From NCBI RefSeq assembly GCF_943590815.1, contig NZ_CALSBS010000011.1:62001-126000 (forward strand): a DNA stretch of 64,000 nucleotides, read 5' to 3'. A program made the position numbers and the translations under genes. Below, piece by piece: positions 27,091 to 36,507 of the stretch (the stretch's first letter is position 1; every line of letters begins with the position of its first letter). Under the pieces are notes generated by a model. The model was not told the origin of the DNA, ran no database searches, and was given only the letters and a program-made list of their open reading frames with translations. Source of the stretch: Pseudocitrobacter vendiensis (GTDB lineage Bacteria > Pseudomonadota > Gammaproteobacteria > Enterobacterales > Enterobacteriaceae).

Positions 27091-28506
27091 TTATTCGTCG
27101 TCGTACTGCGGGCCCGCGTAGTTATCGAAACGCGACCATTGCCCGTTAAAGGTAAGACGCACGGTACCGATCGGGCCGTTACGCTGCTTACCGATAATAA
27201 TCTCGGCGATACCTTTTAAGTCACTGTTTTCGTGATAAACCTCATCACGGTAGATAAACATGATTAAGTCGGCATCCTGTTCGATTGAGCCGGATTCACG
27301 CAGGTCGGAGTTGACCGGGCGTTTATCGGCACGTTGTTCCAGTGAACGGTTAAGCTGCGACAGCGCCACCACCGGCACATGTAATTCTTTTGCTAACGCT
27401 TTGAGCGAGCGGGAGATTTCCGCGATTTCCAGTGTACGGTTATCGGAGAGTGACGGCACGCGCATCAACTGAAGGTAGTCGATCATGATAAGACCAATAC
27501 CGCCGTGTTCGCGGGCGATACGGCGTGCACGCGAGCGCACTTCCGTCGGCGTCAGGCCCGAGGAGTCATCGATGTAGATGTTACGCTTCTCAAGCAGAAT
27601 ACCCATCGTGCCGGAAATTCGTGCCCAGTCTTCATCATCCAACTGACCGGTACGGATTTTGGTTTGATCTACGCGCGACAGTGACGCCAGAGAACGCATC
27701 ATAATCTGTTCCGATGGCATCTCCAGCGAGAAGATCAACACCGGTTTATCCTGCAACATCGCCGCATTTTCGACGAGGTTCATCGCAAATGTCGTTTTAC
27801 CCATCGATGGACGCGCGGCGACGATAATCAAATCCGACGGTTGCAGCCCCGCGGTTTTTTTATTGAGGTCGTCATAGCCTGTATTTACACCTGTCACACC
27901 ATCGTGCGGCTGCTGGAAAAGTTGCTCAATACGGGCAACGGTGGCGTCCAGCACATCGGCGATATTTTTCGGGCCCTCATCTTTATTCGCGCGGCTCTCC
28001 GCGATTTTAAAGACGCGGGATTCCGCGAGATCGAGCAAGTCTTCGCTGGTACGGCCCTGAGGATCAAACCCCGCTTCGGCGATTTCATTCGCCACCGAAA
28101 TCATCTCACGGACAACGGCACGTTCGCGGACGATATCGGCATAAGCACTGATATTCGCCGCACTTGGTGTATTTTTTGACAACTCTGCCAGGTAAGCAAA
28201 ACCGCCAACGCTATCAAGCTGACCCTGACGCTCCAGCGATTCCGCGAGCGTAATCAGGTCAATCGGGCTGCCCGTTTCCTGTAAGCGCCCCATTTCAGTG
28301 AAGATATGGCGGTGCGGACGGGTATAGAAATCATCAGAGACAACACGCTCGGCGACATCGTCCCAGCGTTCGTTATCCAGCATTAAACCGCCCAACACCG
28401 ACTGTTCCGCTTCAATCGAGTGCGGCGGCACTTTCAGCCCGGCGACCTGAGGATCACGCTCACGAGCTTCAGTCTGTTGTTTGTTGAAGGGTTTATTTGC
28501 TGCCAT
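27091..28506 (-). CDS. dnaB: Replicative DNA helicase DnaB
   Basis: 471 residues, as in E. coli. The N-terminal primase-interacting domain (to about 170) is followed by a RecA-like motor with Walker [10 protein letters not shown] near residue 231, the Walker [10 protein letters not shown] segment, and [22 protein letters not shown]. It forms the hexameric helicase at the fork and recruits DnaG. Divergent from qorA with 63 bp between. Confidence 0.98.
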   Translation of the reverse strand: MAANKPFNKQQTEARERDPQVAGLKVPPHSIEAEQSVLGGLMLDNERWDDVAERVVSDDFYTRPHRHIFTEMGRLQETGSPIDLITLAESLERQGQLDSVGGFAYLAELSKNTPSAANISAYADIVRERAVVREMISVANEIAEAGFDPQGRTSEDLLDLAESRVFKIAESRANKDEGPKNIADVLDATVARIEQLFQQPHDGVTGVNTGYDDLNKKTAGLQPSDLIIVAARPSMGKTTFAMNLVENAAMLQDKPVLIFSLEMPSEQIMMRSLASLSRVDQTKIRTGQLDDEDWARISGTMGILLEKRNIYIDDSSGLTPTEVRSRARRIAREHGGIGLIMIDYLQLMRVPSLSDNRTLEIAEISRSLKALAKELHVPVVALSQLNRSLEQRADKRPVNSDLRESGSIEQDADLIMFIYRDEVYHENSDLKGIAEIIIGKQRNGPIGTVRLTFNGQWSRFDNYAGPQYDDE

Positions 28507-28569
28507 AGTGAATGGAGTTACCGAGATAAAGATTGGGTCGAAAGATTACCACATTGTTCAGGAGGAAGC

Positions 28570-29553
28570 ATGGCAACACGCATCGAATTTGACAAGCATG
28601 GCGGACCCGAAGTACTCAAGGCCGTAGACTTCACCCCCGTCGATCCGGCAAGCCACGAAGTGCAGGTCGAGAACAAGGCTATTGGCATTAACTATATCGA
28701 TACCTACATCCGTAGCGGGTTATATCCACCGCCGTCGCTACCAAGCAGCCTGGGTACCGAAGCGGCGGGCGTGGTGACGAAAATCGGTAACGACGTGAAA
28801 CACGTTAACGTCGGCGATCGTGTGGTTTACGCGCAGTCTGCGCTGGGAGCCTATAGCGCAGTGCATAACGTGGCGGAAGACAAGGTGGCGATTTTGCCAG
28901 ATGCCATCACTTTTGAGCAGGCGGCGGCGTCGTTCCTGAAAGGGCTGACGGTGTTTTATCTGCTGCGCAAAACCTATGAAATTCAACCGGACGAGCCGTT
29001 CCTGTTCCATGCCGCAGCGGGCGGCGTAGGGCTGATTGCCTGCCAGTGGGCGAAAGCGCTGGGCGCGAAACTAATCGGTACCGTCGGCAGCGCGGAAAAG
29101 GGTAAACGTGCGCTGGAAGCCGGTGCATGGCAGGTGATTAACTATCGCGATGAGAATATCGTCGAACGCGTGAAAGAGATTACCGGCGGTAAGAAAGTAC
29201 GCGTGGTGTATGACTCGGTCGGGAAGGATACCTGGGAAGCGTCGCTGGATTGCCTGCAACGCCGCGGGTTGATGGTGAGCTTCGGCAACTCTTCCGGGCC
29301 CGTCACCGGTGTGAACCTGGGTATTCTCAACCAGAAAGGTTCGCTGTATGTGACCCGCCCTTCCCTTTACGGCTACGTGACGACGCGCGAAGAGCTGCAG
29401 GAAGCGAGCAATGAGCTGTTCTCATTGATTGCCAGCGGTGTGATTAAAGTGGATGTGGCAGAGAAACAGAAATTTGCGCTGACGGATGCGAAGCATGCGC
29501 ACGAGGTTCTTGAGAGCCGGGTGACACAGGGTTCGAGCCTGTTAATCCCCTAG
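28570..29553 (+). CDS. qorA: NADPH-dependent quinone oxidoreductase QorA
   Basis: 327 residues from the ATG at 28570 with AGGAGGAAGC upstream; the open frame further upstream runs back into dnaB antisense. Zeta-crystallin-type medium-chain reductase: GINYIDTYIRSGLY, LGTEAAGVV, and the NADPH-binding AAAGGVGLIACQWAKALGAKLIGTVGS around 145-172. It reduces quinones one electron at a time. It lacks the zinc ligands of alcohol dehydrogenases, as usual for the family. Confidence 0.95.
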   Translation: MATRIEFDKHGGPEVLKAVDFTPVDPASHEVQVENKAIGINYIDTYIRSGLYPPPSLPSSLGTEAAGVVTKIGNDVKHVNVGDRVVYAQSALGAYSAVHNVAEDKVAILPDAITFEQAAASFLKGLTVFYLLRKTYEIQPDEPFLFHAAAGGVGLIACQWAKALGAKLIGTVGSAEKGKRALEAGAWQVINYRDENIVERVKEITGGKKVRVVYDSVGKDTWEASLDCLQRRGLMVSFGNSSGPVTGVNLGILNQKGSLYVTRPSLYGYVTTREELQEASNELFSLIASGVIKVDVAEKQKFALTDAKHAHEVLESRVTQGSSLLIP

Positions 29554-29561
29554 AAAAGCTT

Positions 29562-29594
29562 AGGGCTTCCACATGGGAAGCCCTTACTTTTTTT
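29562..29594 (+). terminator. qorA Rho-independent terminator
   Basis: AGGGCTTCC / GGAAGCCCT stem followed by TACTTTTTTT, 9 bp after the qorA stop. Confidence 0.88.
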
Positions 29595-29718
29595 AGTTCG
29601 GCTGTATGTAGGGTACAGCTCGATGAATTCGTTAACGGCGCAATAGTGACAGATTTATTACGCGAAACCTATGCAGTTTTATGCAAAATTTCTATTGTGT
29701 GACGAACCCCTCAATACC

Positions 29719-29961
29719 TTAGTAACGCCAACGGTTATTGCTCCGATACTCGGGAATTTTTGGTGTTTTAATCGCCCGAATCACCCATACCACGGCAATC
29801 GCCAGCAGTAACCAGGGCAGCAATTTAAACATCAGCGCGAATAAGCCGCCCACAAACATCAGCGCCGTGGCGACGAAAAGCGCGGCAATAATGCCCAGGA
29901 GTGAAACGCCCGTTACCAGCAGCATCACAAAAAATCCAATCACAAACAGTAGCTCAAACAT
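29719..29961 (-). CDS. pspG: Phage shock protein G
   Basis: 80 residues with three hydrophobic segments. It matches E. coli PspG (YjbO) along its whole length: ELLFVIGFFVML at the start, KLLPWLLLAIAVVWVI in the middle, NRWRY at the end. Inner-membrane effector of the phage-shock response to envelope stress. A sigma-54-type promoter is visible upstream, as expected for PspF control. Confidence 0.95.
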   Translation of the reverse strand: MFELLFVIGFFVMLLVTGVSLLGIIAALFVATALMFVGGLFALMFKLLPWLLLAIAVVWVIRAIKTPKIPEYRSNNRWRY

Positions 29962-30001
29962 GACTCTCTCCCAAAGATATCGTCATTCTCTGCCTGTGCT
30001 A

Positions 30002-30019
30002 TTACAAAAATCATGCCAA
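30002..30019 (-). promoter_or_regulatory. Sigma-54-type promoter of pspG
   Basis: Read on the minus strand: TTGGCATGATTTTTGTAA, with GG at -24 and GT in place of the usual GC at -12 (ten bases apart). It lies 41 bp upstream of the pspG start. PspG is PspF/sigma-54 dependent in E. coli. Confidence 0.75.
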
Positions 30020-30041
30020 AATTAACTTATTGAATATCAAT

Positions 30042-30070
30042 AAAAACGCCCGACAACTACGTGCCGGGCG
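30042..30070 (-). terminator. dusA terminator
   Basis: Minus-strand hairpin CGCCCGGCAC / GTTGTCGGGCG followed by TTTTTA, 30 bp after the dusA stop and just upstream of the pspG promoter. Confidence 0.85.
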
Positions 30071-30100
30071 TGGTGAATTTGACCAGTTTTTAGTGAAATT

Positions 30101-31096
30101 TTAACGCTTATCGGCAACCAGCTTCAGTGCGTGCTCCAGCACGTTGATATCCGCTCCAGCTTTGTGGGCATTCTCGCTCAGGTAGCGACGCCACTGGCGC
30201 GCGCCCGGAATGCCCTGGAACAGACCCAGCATATGGCGAGTCACGTGGCCCAGATAAGTACCGTTACTCAGTTCACGCTCGATGTAGGGATACATTGCAC
30301 GCACCACCGCAACCGGGTCCGCATCTGCACCTTCGATGCCAAAGATTTCGCGATCAACCGTCGCCAGAATGCCGGGGTTCTGGTACGCCTCACGCCCGAC
30401 CATGACGCCATCCATATGTTCCAGATGGGTTTTCGCCTCTTCCAGCGATTTAATGCCGCCATTGATCGACATTGTCAGGTGTGGGAAGTCGCGCTTCAGT
30501 TGATACACGCGTGGGTAGTCCAGCGGCGGGATCTCACGGTTCTCTTTTGGACTGAGGCCAGAAAGCCAGGCTTTGCGCGCATGGATGATGAACATCTCGC
30601 ACTCGCCGCGTCCGGCAACGGTACTGATAAAGTCGCAGAGAAATTCGTAGCTGTCCTGGTCGTCGATGCCAATACGCGTTTTCACCGTCACAGGAATGGA
30701 TACCACATCGCGCATCGCTTTCACGCAGTCGGCGACCAGTTGGGCATTGCCCATCAGACAGGCGCCGAACATCCCGTTCTGTACGCGATCGGACGGGCAG
30801 CCGACGTTAAGGTTAACCTCGTCATAGCCACGCTCTTCTGCCAGTTTCGCGCACTGCGCCAGCGCCGCCGGATCGCTACCGCCAAGCTGCAATGCGACCG
30901 GGTGCTCTTCTTCACTGTAAGCCAGGTAGTCGCCCTTACCGTGAATAATCGCTCCGGTGGTGACCATTTCCGTGTACAGCAGCGTGTGGCGCGACAACTG
31001 GCGCAGGAAATAGCGGCAGTGTCTGTCGGTCCAGTCGAGCATTGGCGCGATGGAGAAACGGTGTGCAGGAAAAACGGAGGACGAAGATTCTGGCAT
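30101..31096 (-). CDS. dusA: tRNA-dihydrouridine(20/20a) synthase DusA
   Basis: 331 residues. FMN-binding TIM barrel with [15 protein letters not shown] near the N-terminus, the catalytic cysteine C100 in [14 protein letters not shown], and [13 protein letters not shown] and [13 protein letters not shown] for FMN phosphate binding. It reduces uridines 20 and 20a in the tRNA D-loop. The C-terminal helical tRNA-binding domain is complete. The N-terminus is shorter than the longest annotated E. coli form. Confidence 0.97.
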   Translation of the reverse strand: MPESSSSVFPAHRFSIAPMLDWTDRHCRYFLRQLSRHTLLYTEMVTTGAIIHGKGDYLAYSEEEHPVALQLGGSDPAALAQCAKLAEERGYDEVNLNVGCPSDRVQNGMFGACLMGNAQLVADCVKAMRDVVSIPVTVKTRIGIDDQDSYEFLCDFISTVAGRGECEMFIIHARKAWLSGLSPKENREIPPLDYPRVYQLKRDFPHLTMSINGGIKSLEEAKTHLEHMDGVMVGREAYQNPGILATVDREIFGIEGADADPVAVVRAMYPYIERELSNGTYLGHVTRHMLGLFQGIPGARQWRRYLSENAHKAGADINVLEHALKLVADKR

Positions 31097-31194
31097 GGCG
31101 ATTTATTAAGCATTCTGAAAAAGGGGCGCTACTATAGCACAAAGCAAAAGCGGTGAGGCAAGGTTGCGATGGTGTATCGGCGGTGGGCGTGGTG

Positions 31195-31328
31195 AATCGC
31201 CCCTGGGCGCTGCGCTTGCCGGGCCTACGGTGGCTTGGGTGCGGCTGGCTGCCCGGGGCGCTACGCTTGCCGGGCCTACGGTGGCATCTACCGGGTAGGC
31301 CGAACAAGCGTAGCGCATCCGGCAAAAG
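31195..31328. repeat. BIME: several REP units between dusA and the TraF-like gene
   Basis: At least three GC-rich palindromic units (TTGCCGGGCCTACGGTGGC twice, in direct order about 65 bp apart, then an inverted GTAGGCC...GCATCCGGC) fill the gap up to the stop of the TraF-like gene. Confidence 0.8.
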
Positions 31329-31330
31329 GC

Positions 31331-32641
31331 TCAGAACGTGACGCTTAACTGCGCGCCAGCCCCCCAGGTTTCATCTTCACCAACCAGCCCCATCAGGTCG
31401 ACATGCACGCGGTTAAACGGCGCGAAACCCACACCGCCGGTGAAGACATTACTGTCATTATTCTTCACGTCCGCACGATAACCGGCGCGCACGGCGAGCC
31501 AGTCGAGCGGACGAACTTCCGCCCCGACGCCAACATACTGCGAGTTATCCTCGCTTTTAAAGCCTTTCGTCTCAGTCAAATCGCCATCGGCGCTCACCGT
31601 CACCAAATCGTTATGCCACGCCACCCCCGCGGTCACCAGCGGGCGAATCTGATAGGTGTCTTTATAGTTGCTGGTCACGCCCGTTTCGCCATTGGTGATA
31701 AAGACATCTTTGGTTTCGATATCCCGGGAGATCAGGTTTTGCCCGCTTACGCCCACCGTCCAGTTCTCGCCAAAGTCTGCTGCAATACCGGCATCGACGT
31801 TAAAGCCGGTATCATCGTTGCGGTAGCGGCTGCTGTTCCAGTCGCTGCTGTCATAATTGTAGATAGAGGTGGTGTAGTTATAGAGCCAGGTTTTTTGCAG
31901 CTTTGGCGTGATGCCGACCGAGACGGGCACATCGCCCAGCTCAAATTGCCGCGCCACCGCAACGCCGTAGTCAGAGACAATCGCCACGCGCCCTGAGGCC
32001 GTTGAGTTGAGGTGTTTGGTGATTTCATCCGAGCCGCCCACCACAGCTTTCCCGGCCTCAGTAATCGCCGTCACCTGGCTGCCTTCAATTCCCCTCAGGT
32101 AATCAATATCACCTTGATCGATAGCGGAACTCACCCGCCCGTGGGCATAGGCTTTGGTGATAAAGGCCACCGAGAGCACGTCGTTTGGAATACTGACGGC
32201 AATCCCTGCGCCTCCGCTGGCGCGCGCTGTTTTGCCCTTCAGATAATCCAGCTCGCTGGCCAGATCGCCTGCCGCGCCCTGAAACTGTCCTAACGTACCC
32301 TGTGGGTCGAGCAGGATATCCTGCAAGGTGAGGTCATTAAGTACGCCGCGATAGTTATTCACTTTGTCATTAATCTCGTCGATTTCATCCTGAAGATTGT
32401 CTTTATCGGTAATTTGCGCACCCACGGCAGGAAGAATTACCGTAATGTCATCGTCTGGTTTGGCTTTCGCCAACAGCGCGGGGTTAATCAGCACGCCGCT
32501 CCCATAATTTGCCGACGCAACGCCGGTGCCCCCCATCGCGTCATTCCGCGCTTCTGACCAGGTGTTGGCGGCATGCGCCTGATTTGCCATAAATAAAGAT
32601 GCCGTCAAAGGAATAAGCGAATATTTAATGTTTATTTTCAC
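31331..32641 (-). CDS. Exported TraF-like protein (conjugal transfer TraF_2 family), likely outer-membrane beta-barrel
   Basis: About 436 residues from a GTG at 32641, which gives a clean signal peptide (KINIKYSLIPLTASLFMANQAHA, cut before ANTWSEA); an ATG at 32677 would add 12 residues. Neither start has a strong ribosome site. The N-terminal DAMGGTGVASANYGSGVLINPALLA and the repeated amphipathic strands ending in GAQLSVTF (terminal phenylalanine) recall FadL/OmpP1-like barrels and the PF13729 TraF_2 family. Despite the name there are no conjugation genes nearby. The function is unknown. Confidence 0.8.
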   Translation of the reverse strand: MKINIKYSLIPLTASLFMANQAHAANTWSEARNDAMGGTGVASANYGSGVLINPALLAKAKPDDDITVILPAVGAQITDKDNLQDEIDEINDKVNNYRGVLNDLTLQDILLDPQGTLGQFQGAAGDLASELDYLKGKTARASGGAGIAVSIPNDVLSVAFITKAYAHGRVSSAIDQGDIDYLRGIEGSQVTAITEAGKAVVGGSDEITKHLNSTASGRVAIVSDYGVAVARQFELGDVPVSVGITPKLQKTWLYNYTTSIYNYDSSDWNSSRYRNDDTGFNVDAGIAADFGENWTVGVSGQNLISRDIETKDVFITNGETGVTSNYKDTYQIRPLVTAGVAWHNDLVTVSADGDLTETKGFKSEDNSQYVGVGAEVRPLDWLAVRAGYRADVKNNDSNVFTGGVGFAPFNRVHVDLMGLVGEDETWGAGAQLSVTF

Positions 32642-32954
32642 AGTCGTACCGTTTGTTTGCAGGTGAAAACGCCCCATGCGAATAACGCCTAAGGGGGAAC
32701 TATTGCTGCGAAAAAGTGGAATTAAGTGAGAAAAAGCAGGATATATCTGGCTTTTCGCCTTATCGTTCTTATTAACGTTACCCTTCCTATTTATAGATGA
32801 GTGACACCGCGCTTCCCAGCATTTATGCCATTCAATCAGGCTTAAGGATGTGCTTTAAGATTTACCTCAGGGTGGCGATTATTCAGACACTCGGTGTTTT
32901 TGCCATAACATGGTAAAGTAGAGGTCTATTTCCCCCGTAGCGCGAGGACGCAAA
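32642..32954. other. Intergenic region between the TraF-like gene and zur
   Basis: 313 bp separating two divergent genes. It is AT-richer than its surroundings and must hold both promoters, but I see no strong -35/-10 pair, palindrome or known operator. Confidence 0.5.
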
Positions 32955-33470
32955 ATGGATAAGACCACTTCGCAAGATATGTTGGCGCAGGCTGAAAAGC
33001 TGTGTGCGCAGCGCGGCGTGCGCCTGACTCCACAGCGTCTGGAAGTGCTACGTCTGTTGAGCCTGCAACAGGGTGCTATCAGCGCGTATGACCTTCTCGA
33101 TCTGTTACGCGTGAAAGAGCCGCAGGCCAAGCCACCTACCGTTTATCGCGCGCTGGAATTCCTGCTCGAGCAAGGGTTTGTGCATAAGGTGGAATCCACC
33201 AACAGCTACGTGCTGTGCCATCTGTTTGATCAACCTACGCATACATCAGCAATGTTCATCTGCGATCGCTGCGGCGTGGTGAAGGAAGAGTGTGCGGAAG
33301 GCGTGGAAGATATTATGCATATGGTCGCGGCACGCATGGGCTTTGCGCTACGTCATAATGTAATTGAAGCGCACGGCCTGTGCGCAGAATGTGTGGAGGT
33401 AGAGGCATGCAGTTCACATGAACATTGCCACCACGACCACACGATTCAGATCAAGAAAAAGGCACGGTAA
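32955..33470 (+). CDS. zur: Zinc uptake regulator Zur (Fur family)
   Basis: 171 residues, same length as E. coli Zur. Winged helix-turn-helix at about 20-80 (LTPQRLEVLRLLSLQQGAISAYDLLDLL, PPTVYRALEFLLEQGFVHKVES), then the metal domain with CDRCGVVKEEC and CAECVEVEAC and the His/Cys-rich tail CSSHEHCHHDH. With zinc bound it represses znuABC and other zinc-uptake genes. Confidence 0.97.
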   Translation: MDKTTSQDMLAQAEKLCAQRGVRLTPQRLEVLRLLSLQQGAISAYDLLDLLRVKEPQAKPPTVYRALEFLLEQGFVHKVESTNSYVLCHLFDQPTHTSAMFICDRCGVVKEECAEGVEDIMHMVAARMGFALRHNVIEAHGLCAECVEVEACSSHEHCHHDHTIQIKKKAR

Positions 33471-33547
33471 TTCGAGGGTTGGCACATCCTTGTACCAGCG
33501 GGTAGAAACGCTTATTGAGGGGAGTTAAGCGTTATGCATCAGCGAGA

Positions 33548-33757
33548 TTACCAACGGTAATCGTTATGGGTTTCCCAATCGCTGACTTCTTTCTCGGCCT
33601 GGTCTTTAGCATATCCATAGCGTTCCTGGATTTTACCGACCAGCTGATCGCGTTTACCTTCGATAACGGTCATGTCATCGTCGGTCAGTTTGCCCCATTT
33701 CTCTTTCGCTTTACCTTTGAACTGTTTCCAGTTACCGCTGAGTTCGTCTTTGTTCAT
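33548..33757 (-). CDS. yjbJ: CsbD-family stress protein YjbJ
   Basis: 69 residues from the second of two adjacent ATGs (33757); AAGGAG is 6 nt from that ATG but only 3 from the first. CsbD-like: WKQFKGKAKEKWGKLTDDDMTVIEGKRDQLVGKIQERYGY. Small, highly charged and abundant in stationary phase in E. coli (sigma-S dependent). Molecular role unknown. Confidence 0.95.
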   Translation of the reverse strand: MNKDELSGNWKQFKGKAKEKWGKLTDDDMTVIEGKRDQLVGKIQERYGYAKDQAEKEVSDWETHNDYRW

Positions 33758-33894
33758 CATCAGCTCCTTATCATTCGATCATGGATGAGATATCACTTCG
33801 TCCTTCGGCGTTCATTTCTGCTGAACGTGATAATAAGTGTAGAAGAGGATATTACTGACGATTCACTATTCAGAATTTTTAACCATCCTCGCCG

Positions 33895-35223
33895 TTAAGT
33901 CTGCGGCGAAAACCAGGTGCCTTTTTGCCAGTGATGACGCCAGATAACCGCCAGCGACAAACCACGCAGCGCAAGGAATACCGCCAGCGCCAGCCATAAA
34001 CCGTGGTTGCCCAATATCGGCACCGTCAGCAGCGTTAAGGCGAAGCCTGCGGCAGCCACGGCCATGCTGTTGCGCATTTCCGCCCCCCGCGTCGCACCAA
34101 TAAACATGCCATCCAGCAGATAACACCAGACACCAATCACCGGCAAGACCGCTTGCCAGAGCACATAACGATCGGCAAGTTGCTGTAATGATGGCAGAGA
34201 CGTCAGCATTGCCACGATATGACCGCCTGCCAGGGCGTATACCAGCGCAAACGCCAGCGCCACAATGCCTGCCTGTCGGCAGGCCGCGCGCCAAACCTGC
34301 TGTAACTGGCTATCATCACGCGCGCCATAAGCCTGCCCGGAGTGCGCTTCCACAGCATAGGCAAAGCCATCCAGCGCGTAGGCGGTGAAAGTGAGCATGG
34401 TCATCAGCACAGCGTTGACCGCCACCACATCGCTACCCAGCCGCGCACCAAATACGGTTAATGCGCCAAAACAGAGTTGAAGTAACAGCGAGCGCAGCAT
34501 GATGTCGCGATTGAGCGCCAGCAGGCTGCGTATATTTCCACGCCAGGCCGTCTTAAGCATGTCAGATGTAATTCCGCGCAGCACCAGCACCTTACGCGCC
34601 ATCAGCAGGCCAATGAGCATCGTGGCATATTCGGCAATCACCGTCGCCAGCGCCGCCCCCTGCACGTTCATATGCAGGCCCATCACCAGCCACAGATCGA
34701 GAACGATATTCAGAACGTTGCCGACGATCAGCAAAATCACCGGCGCGCGGGCGTACTGAACGCCAAGCAGCCAGCCCAGCAGCACAAGGTTGGCCAGCGA
34801 AGCGGGGGCACTTAACCAGCGAATTTCAAGGAAACGCCGGGCCTGCTCCAGCACGGCGTCGCTACCGCCGACAACCGTGAGCGCCAGGTTGATAAGCGGC
34901 CCTTTGAACAGCACGATAAGTAACCCTGCCCCTAATGCCAGCAGCAGCGGTTGCACCAGCGCGCGGGCAAGCCGGATGGGATCTTTCGCGCCAAAAGCCT
35001 GCGCAGTTAAGCCGGTGGTGCTCATACGTAAAAAGAGCAACAGCATAAACAGGAAGCTGGTTGCCGTTGCGCCAATCGCCACGCCGCCGAGGTAGACCGC
35101 GCTATCCAGATGACCAATCACCGCCGTATCCACAAGCCCCAGCAAGGGAACCGTGATATTGGAGAAAATCATGGGAAGGGCGAGACGCCATAATGCCTTG
35201 TCGGCAGCCGTGAAGAGCGACAT
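33895..35223 (-). CDS. dinF: MATE-family efflux transporter DinF
   Basis: 442 residues from the ATG at 35223 (MSLFTAADKALWRLALP); an in-frame ATG at 35265 would add 14. Twelve membrane helices in two six-helix halves, MATE family, very similar to E. coli DinF (FSNITVPLLGLVDTAVIGHLDSAVYLGG; FTAYALDGFAYAVEAHSGQAYGARD). It follows lexA by 67 bp and is DNA-damage inducible by read-through. Linked to protection against oxidative stress and bile salts. Confidence 0.95.
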   Translation of the reverse strand: MSLFTAADKALWRLALPMIFSNITVPLLGLVDTAVIGHLDSAVYLGGVAIGATATSFLFMLLLFLRMSTTGLTAQAFGAKDPIRLARALVQPLLLALGAGLLIVLFKGPLINLALTVVGGSDAVLEQARRFLEIRWLSAPASLANLVLLGWLLGVQYARAPVILLIVGNVLNIVLDLWLVMGLHMNVQGAALATVIAEYATMLIGLLMARKVLVLRGITSDMLKTAWRGNIRSLLALNRDIMLRSLLLQLCFGALTVFGARLGSDVVAVNAVLMTMLTFTAYALDGFAYAVEAHSGQAYGARDDSQLQQVWRAACRQAGIVALAFALVYALAGGHIVAMLTSLPSLQQLADRYVLWQAVLPVIGVWCYLLDGMFIGATRGAEMRNSMAVAAAGFALTLLTVPILGNHGLWLALAVFLALRGLSLAVIWRHHWQKGTWFSPQT

Positions 35224-35249
35224 GGTTAGGAACCTGAACAGATAAGATA

Positions 35250-35281
35250 ACGGACAACGGCGCATAAGCGCCGTTGTTATT
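35250..35281 (-). terminator. Hairpin between lexA and dinF
   Basis: CAACGGCGC-ATAA-GCGCCGTTG stem (about 35255-35276) with a short run of Ts on the minus strand missing, so it probably attenuates or stabilises rather than fully stops lexA-dinF transcription. Confidence 0.55.
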
Positions 35282-35290
35282 GGGAGAGGA

Positions 35291-35899
35291 TTACAGCCAT
35301 TCGCCGTTGCGGATCACGCCAACGGCCAGCCCTTCAATAGAGAAGTTCTGATGGCGAAGATCGACGACAATCGGGGAAAACTCGCTGTTTTCCGGTAACA
35401 GTTCGACGACGTTGCCCTGTTTTTTCAGGCGTTTTACCGTCACTTCTTCGTCGATACGCGCGACAACCACCTGGCCGTTACGCACGTCCTGGGTTTTGTG
35501 CACCGCGAGCAAGTCACCGTCCATAATACCGATATCTTTCATCGACATGCCGCTAACCCGCAGCAGGAAGTCAGCGTTTGGTTTGAACAGTGAAGGATCG
35601 ACCTGATAGTGACCTTCAATGTGCTGTTGTGCCAGCAGCGGTTCACCTGCAGCGACGCGGCCAATCAGAGGGAGGCCGGTTTCTTCTTCAACCAGCAGAC
35701 GAATGCCACGCGAGGCACCCGAAACAATTTCAATGACGCCTTTACGCGCCAGTGCTTTCAGATGCTCTTCCGCCGCATTCGGGGAACGGAACCCCAGGCG
35801 CTGAGCAATTTCCGCACGTGTCGGCGGCATGCCCGTTTGGCCGATATGATCTCGAATGAGATCAAACACCTCTTGCTGCCTGGTCGTTAACGCTTTCAT
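35291..35899 (-). CDS. lexA: LexA repressor
   Basis: 202 residues as in E. coli. N-terminal winged helix-turn-helix (residues 1-70), the self-cleavage bond A84-G85, and the serine/lysine pair S119 and K156, all at E. coli numbering. It represses SOS genes and cleaves itself when RecA is activated on ssDNA. Autoregulated by two operators directly upstream. Operon with dinF. Confidence 0.98.
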   Translation of the reverse strand: MKALTTRQQEVFDLIRDHIGQTGMPPTRAEIAQRLGFRSPNAAEEHLKALARKGVIEIVSGASRGIRLLVEEETGLPLIGRVAAGEPLLAQQHIEGHYQVDPSLFKPNADFLLRVSGMSMKDIGIMDGDLLAVHKTQDVRNGQVVVARIDEEVTVKRLKKQGNVVELLPENSEFSPIVVDLRHQNFSIEGLAVGVIRNGEWL

Positions 35900-35907
35900 T
35901 CCGCCCC

Positions 35908-35944
35908 CTGGGTGTATATACAGTTATGCTGTGAGTATATACAG
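35908..35944. promoter_or_regulatory. Two LexA boxes of the lexA promoter
   Basis: On the plus strand CTGGGTGTATATACAG (35908-35923) and CTGTGAGTATATACAG (35929-35944), each CTG-N10-CAG, five bases apart. These are the same two sites as in E. coli lexA and give strong autorepression. Confidence 0.95.
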
Positions 35945-36008
35945 TCAATGGCTATTTTGGAACCGCAAAACACACAAAATTCAGGAGTTTTCGTAGATTC
36001 TGCGAGCC

Positions 36009-36377
36009 TTAATGGAAATGTGACCACAACAGAACGGCCCAGGTCATCACCGCAACGAAAATCGCCAGCAATACCGCCGCGGACCCCATGTCTTTCGCGC
36101 GCCCCGAGAGTTCGTGATACTCCGAACCAATACGGTCAACCACGGCTTCCAGCGCACTATTGAGAATTTCCACTATCATCACCAGAAGGACGGAGCTAAT
36201 CAGCAGGACGCGGGTAATGGCGTCAACGTCCAGCCAGCAAGCGATGATAATGGCCACAACCGAGGCGACCCCTTCCTGGCGGAACGCGGCTTCGTTTATC
36301 CACGCCGCGCGAAAACCTTTCCAGGAATAACCAGTCGCTTTGATAATTCGGGTGAGTCCAGTGGTATTATTGGCCAT
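36009..36377 (-). CDS. dgkA: Diacylglycerol kinase DgkA
   Basis: 122 residues from the ATG at 36377 (MANNTTGLTRIIKATGYSWKG); a TTG just upstream is the only reason for a longer frame. Three membrane helices. The conserved AFRQEG, and EILNSALEAVVDRIGSEYHELSGRAKDMGSAAV with the catalytic glutamate region, match E. coli. A trimeric inner-membrane enzyme that recycles diacylglycerol made during osmoregulated glucan synthesis. Divergent from plsB, 130 bp apart. Confidence 0.97.
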   Translation of the reverse strand: MANNTTGLTRIIKATGYSWKGFRAAWINEAAFRQEGVASVVAIIIACWLDVDAITRVLLISSVLLVMIVEILNSALEAVVDRIGSEYHELSGRAKDMGSAAVLLAIFVAVMTWAVLLWSHFH

Positions 36378-36507
36378 CAAATAGAACCTTTTAATGTTAT
36401 ACGCATCAATGACAGTAGCTGTTATCGGCGGTAGAACAGAAATCCTGCTGACTTTCTGATATTCTTGCCGCGCATTTGCATGATTAACCAGAGGCTTTAC
36501 ATCGTTT

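Noticed and set aside
30131-31156. 341-codon plus-strand frame inside dusA
   Set aside because: Antisense to dusA, whose catalytic motifs are all intact.
31331-32677. Evidence for an integrated conjugative element from the TraF-like gene
   Set aside because: No other transfer, integrase or relaxase gene and no att repeats are seen; flanking genes are core backbone.
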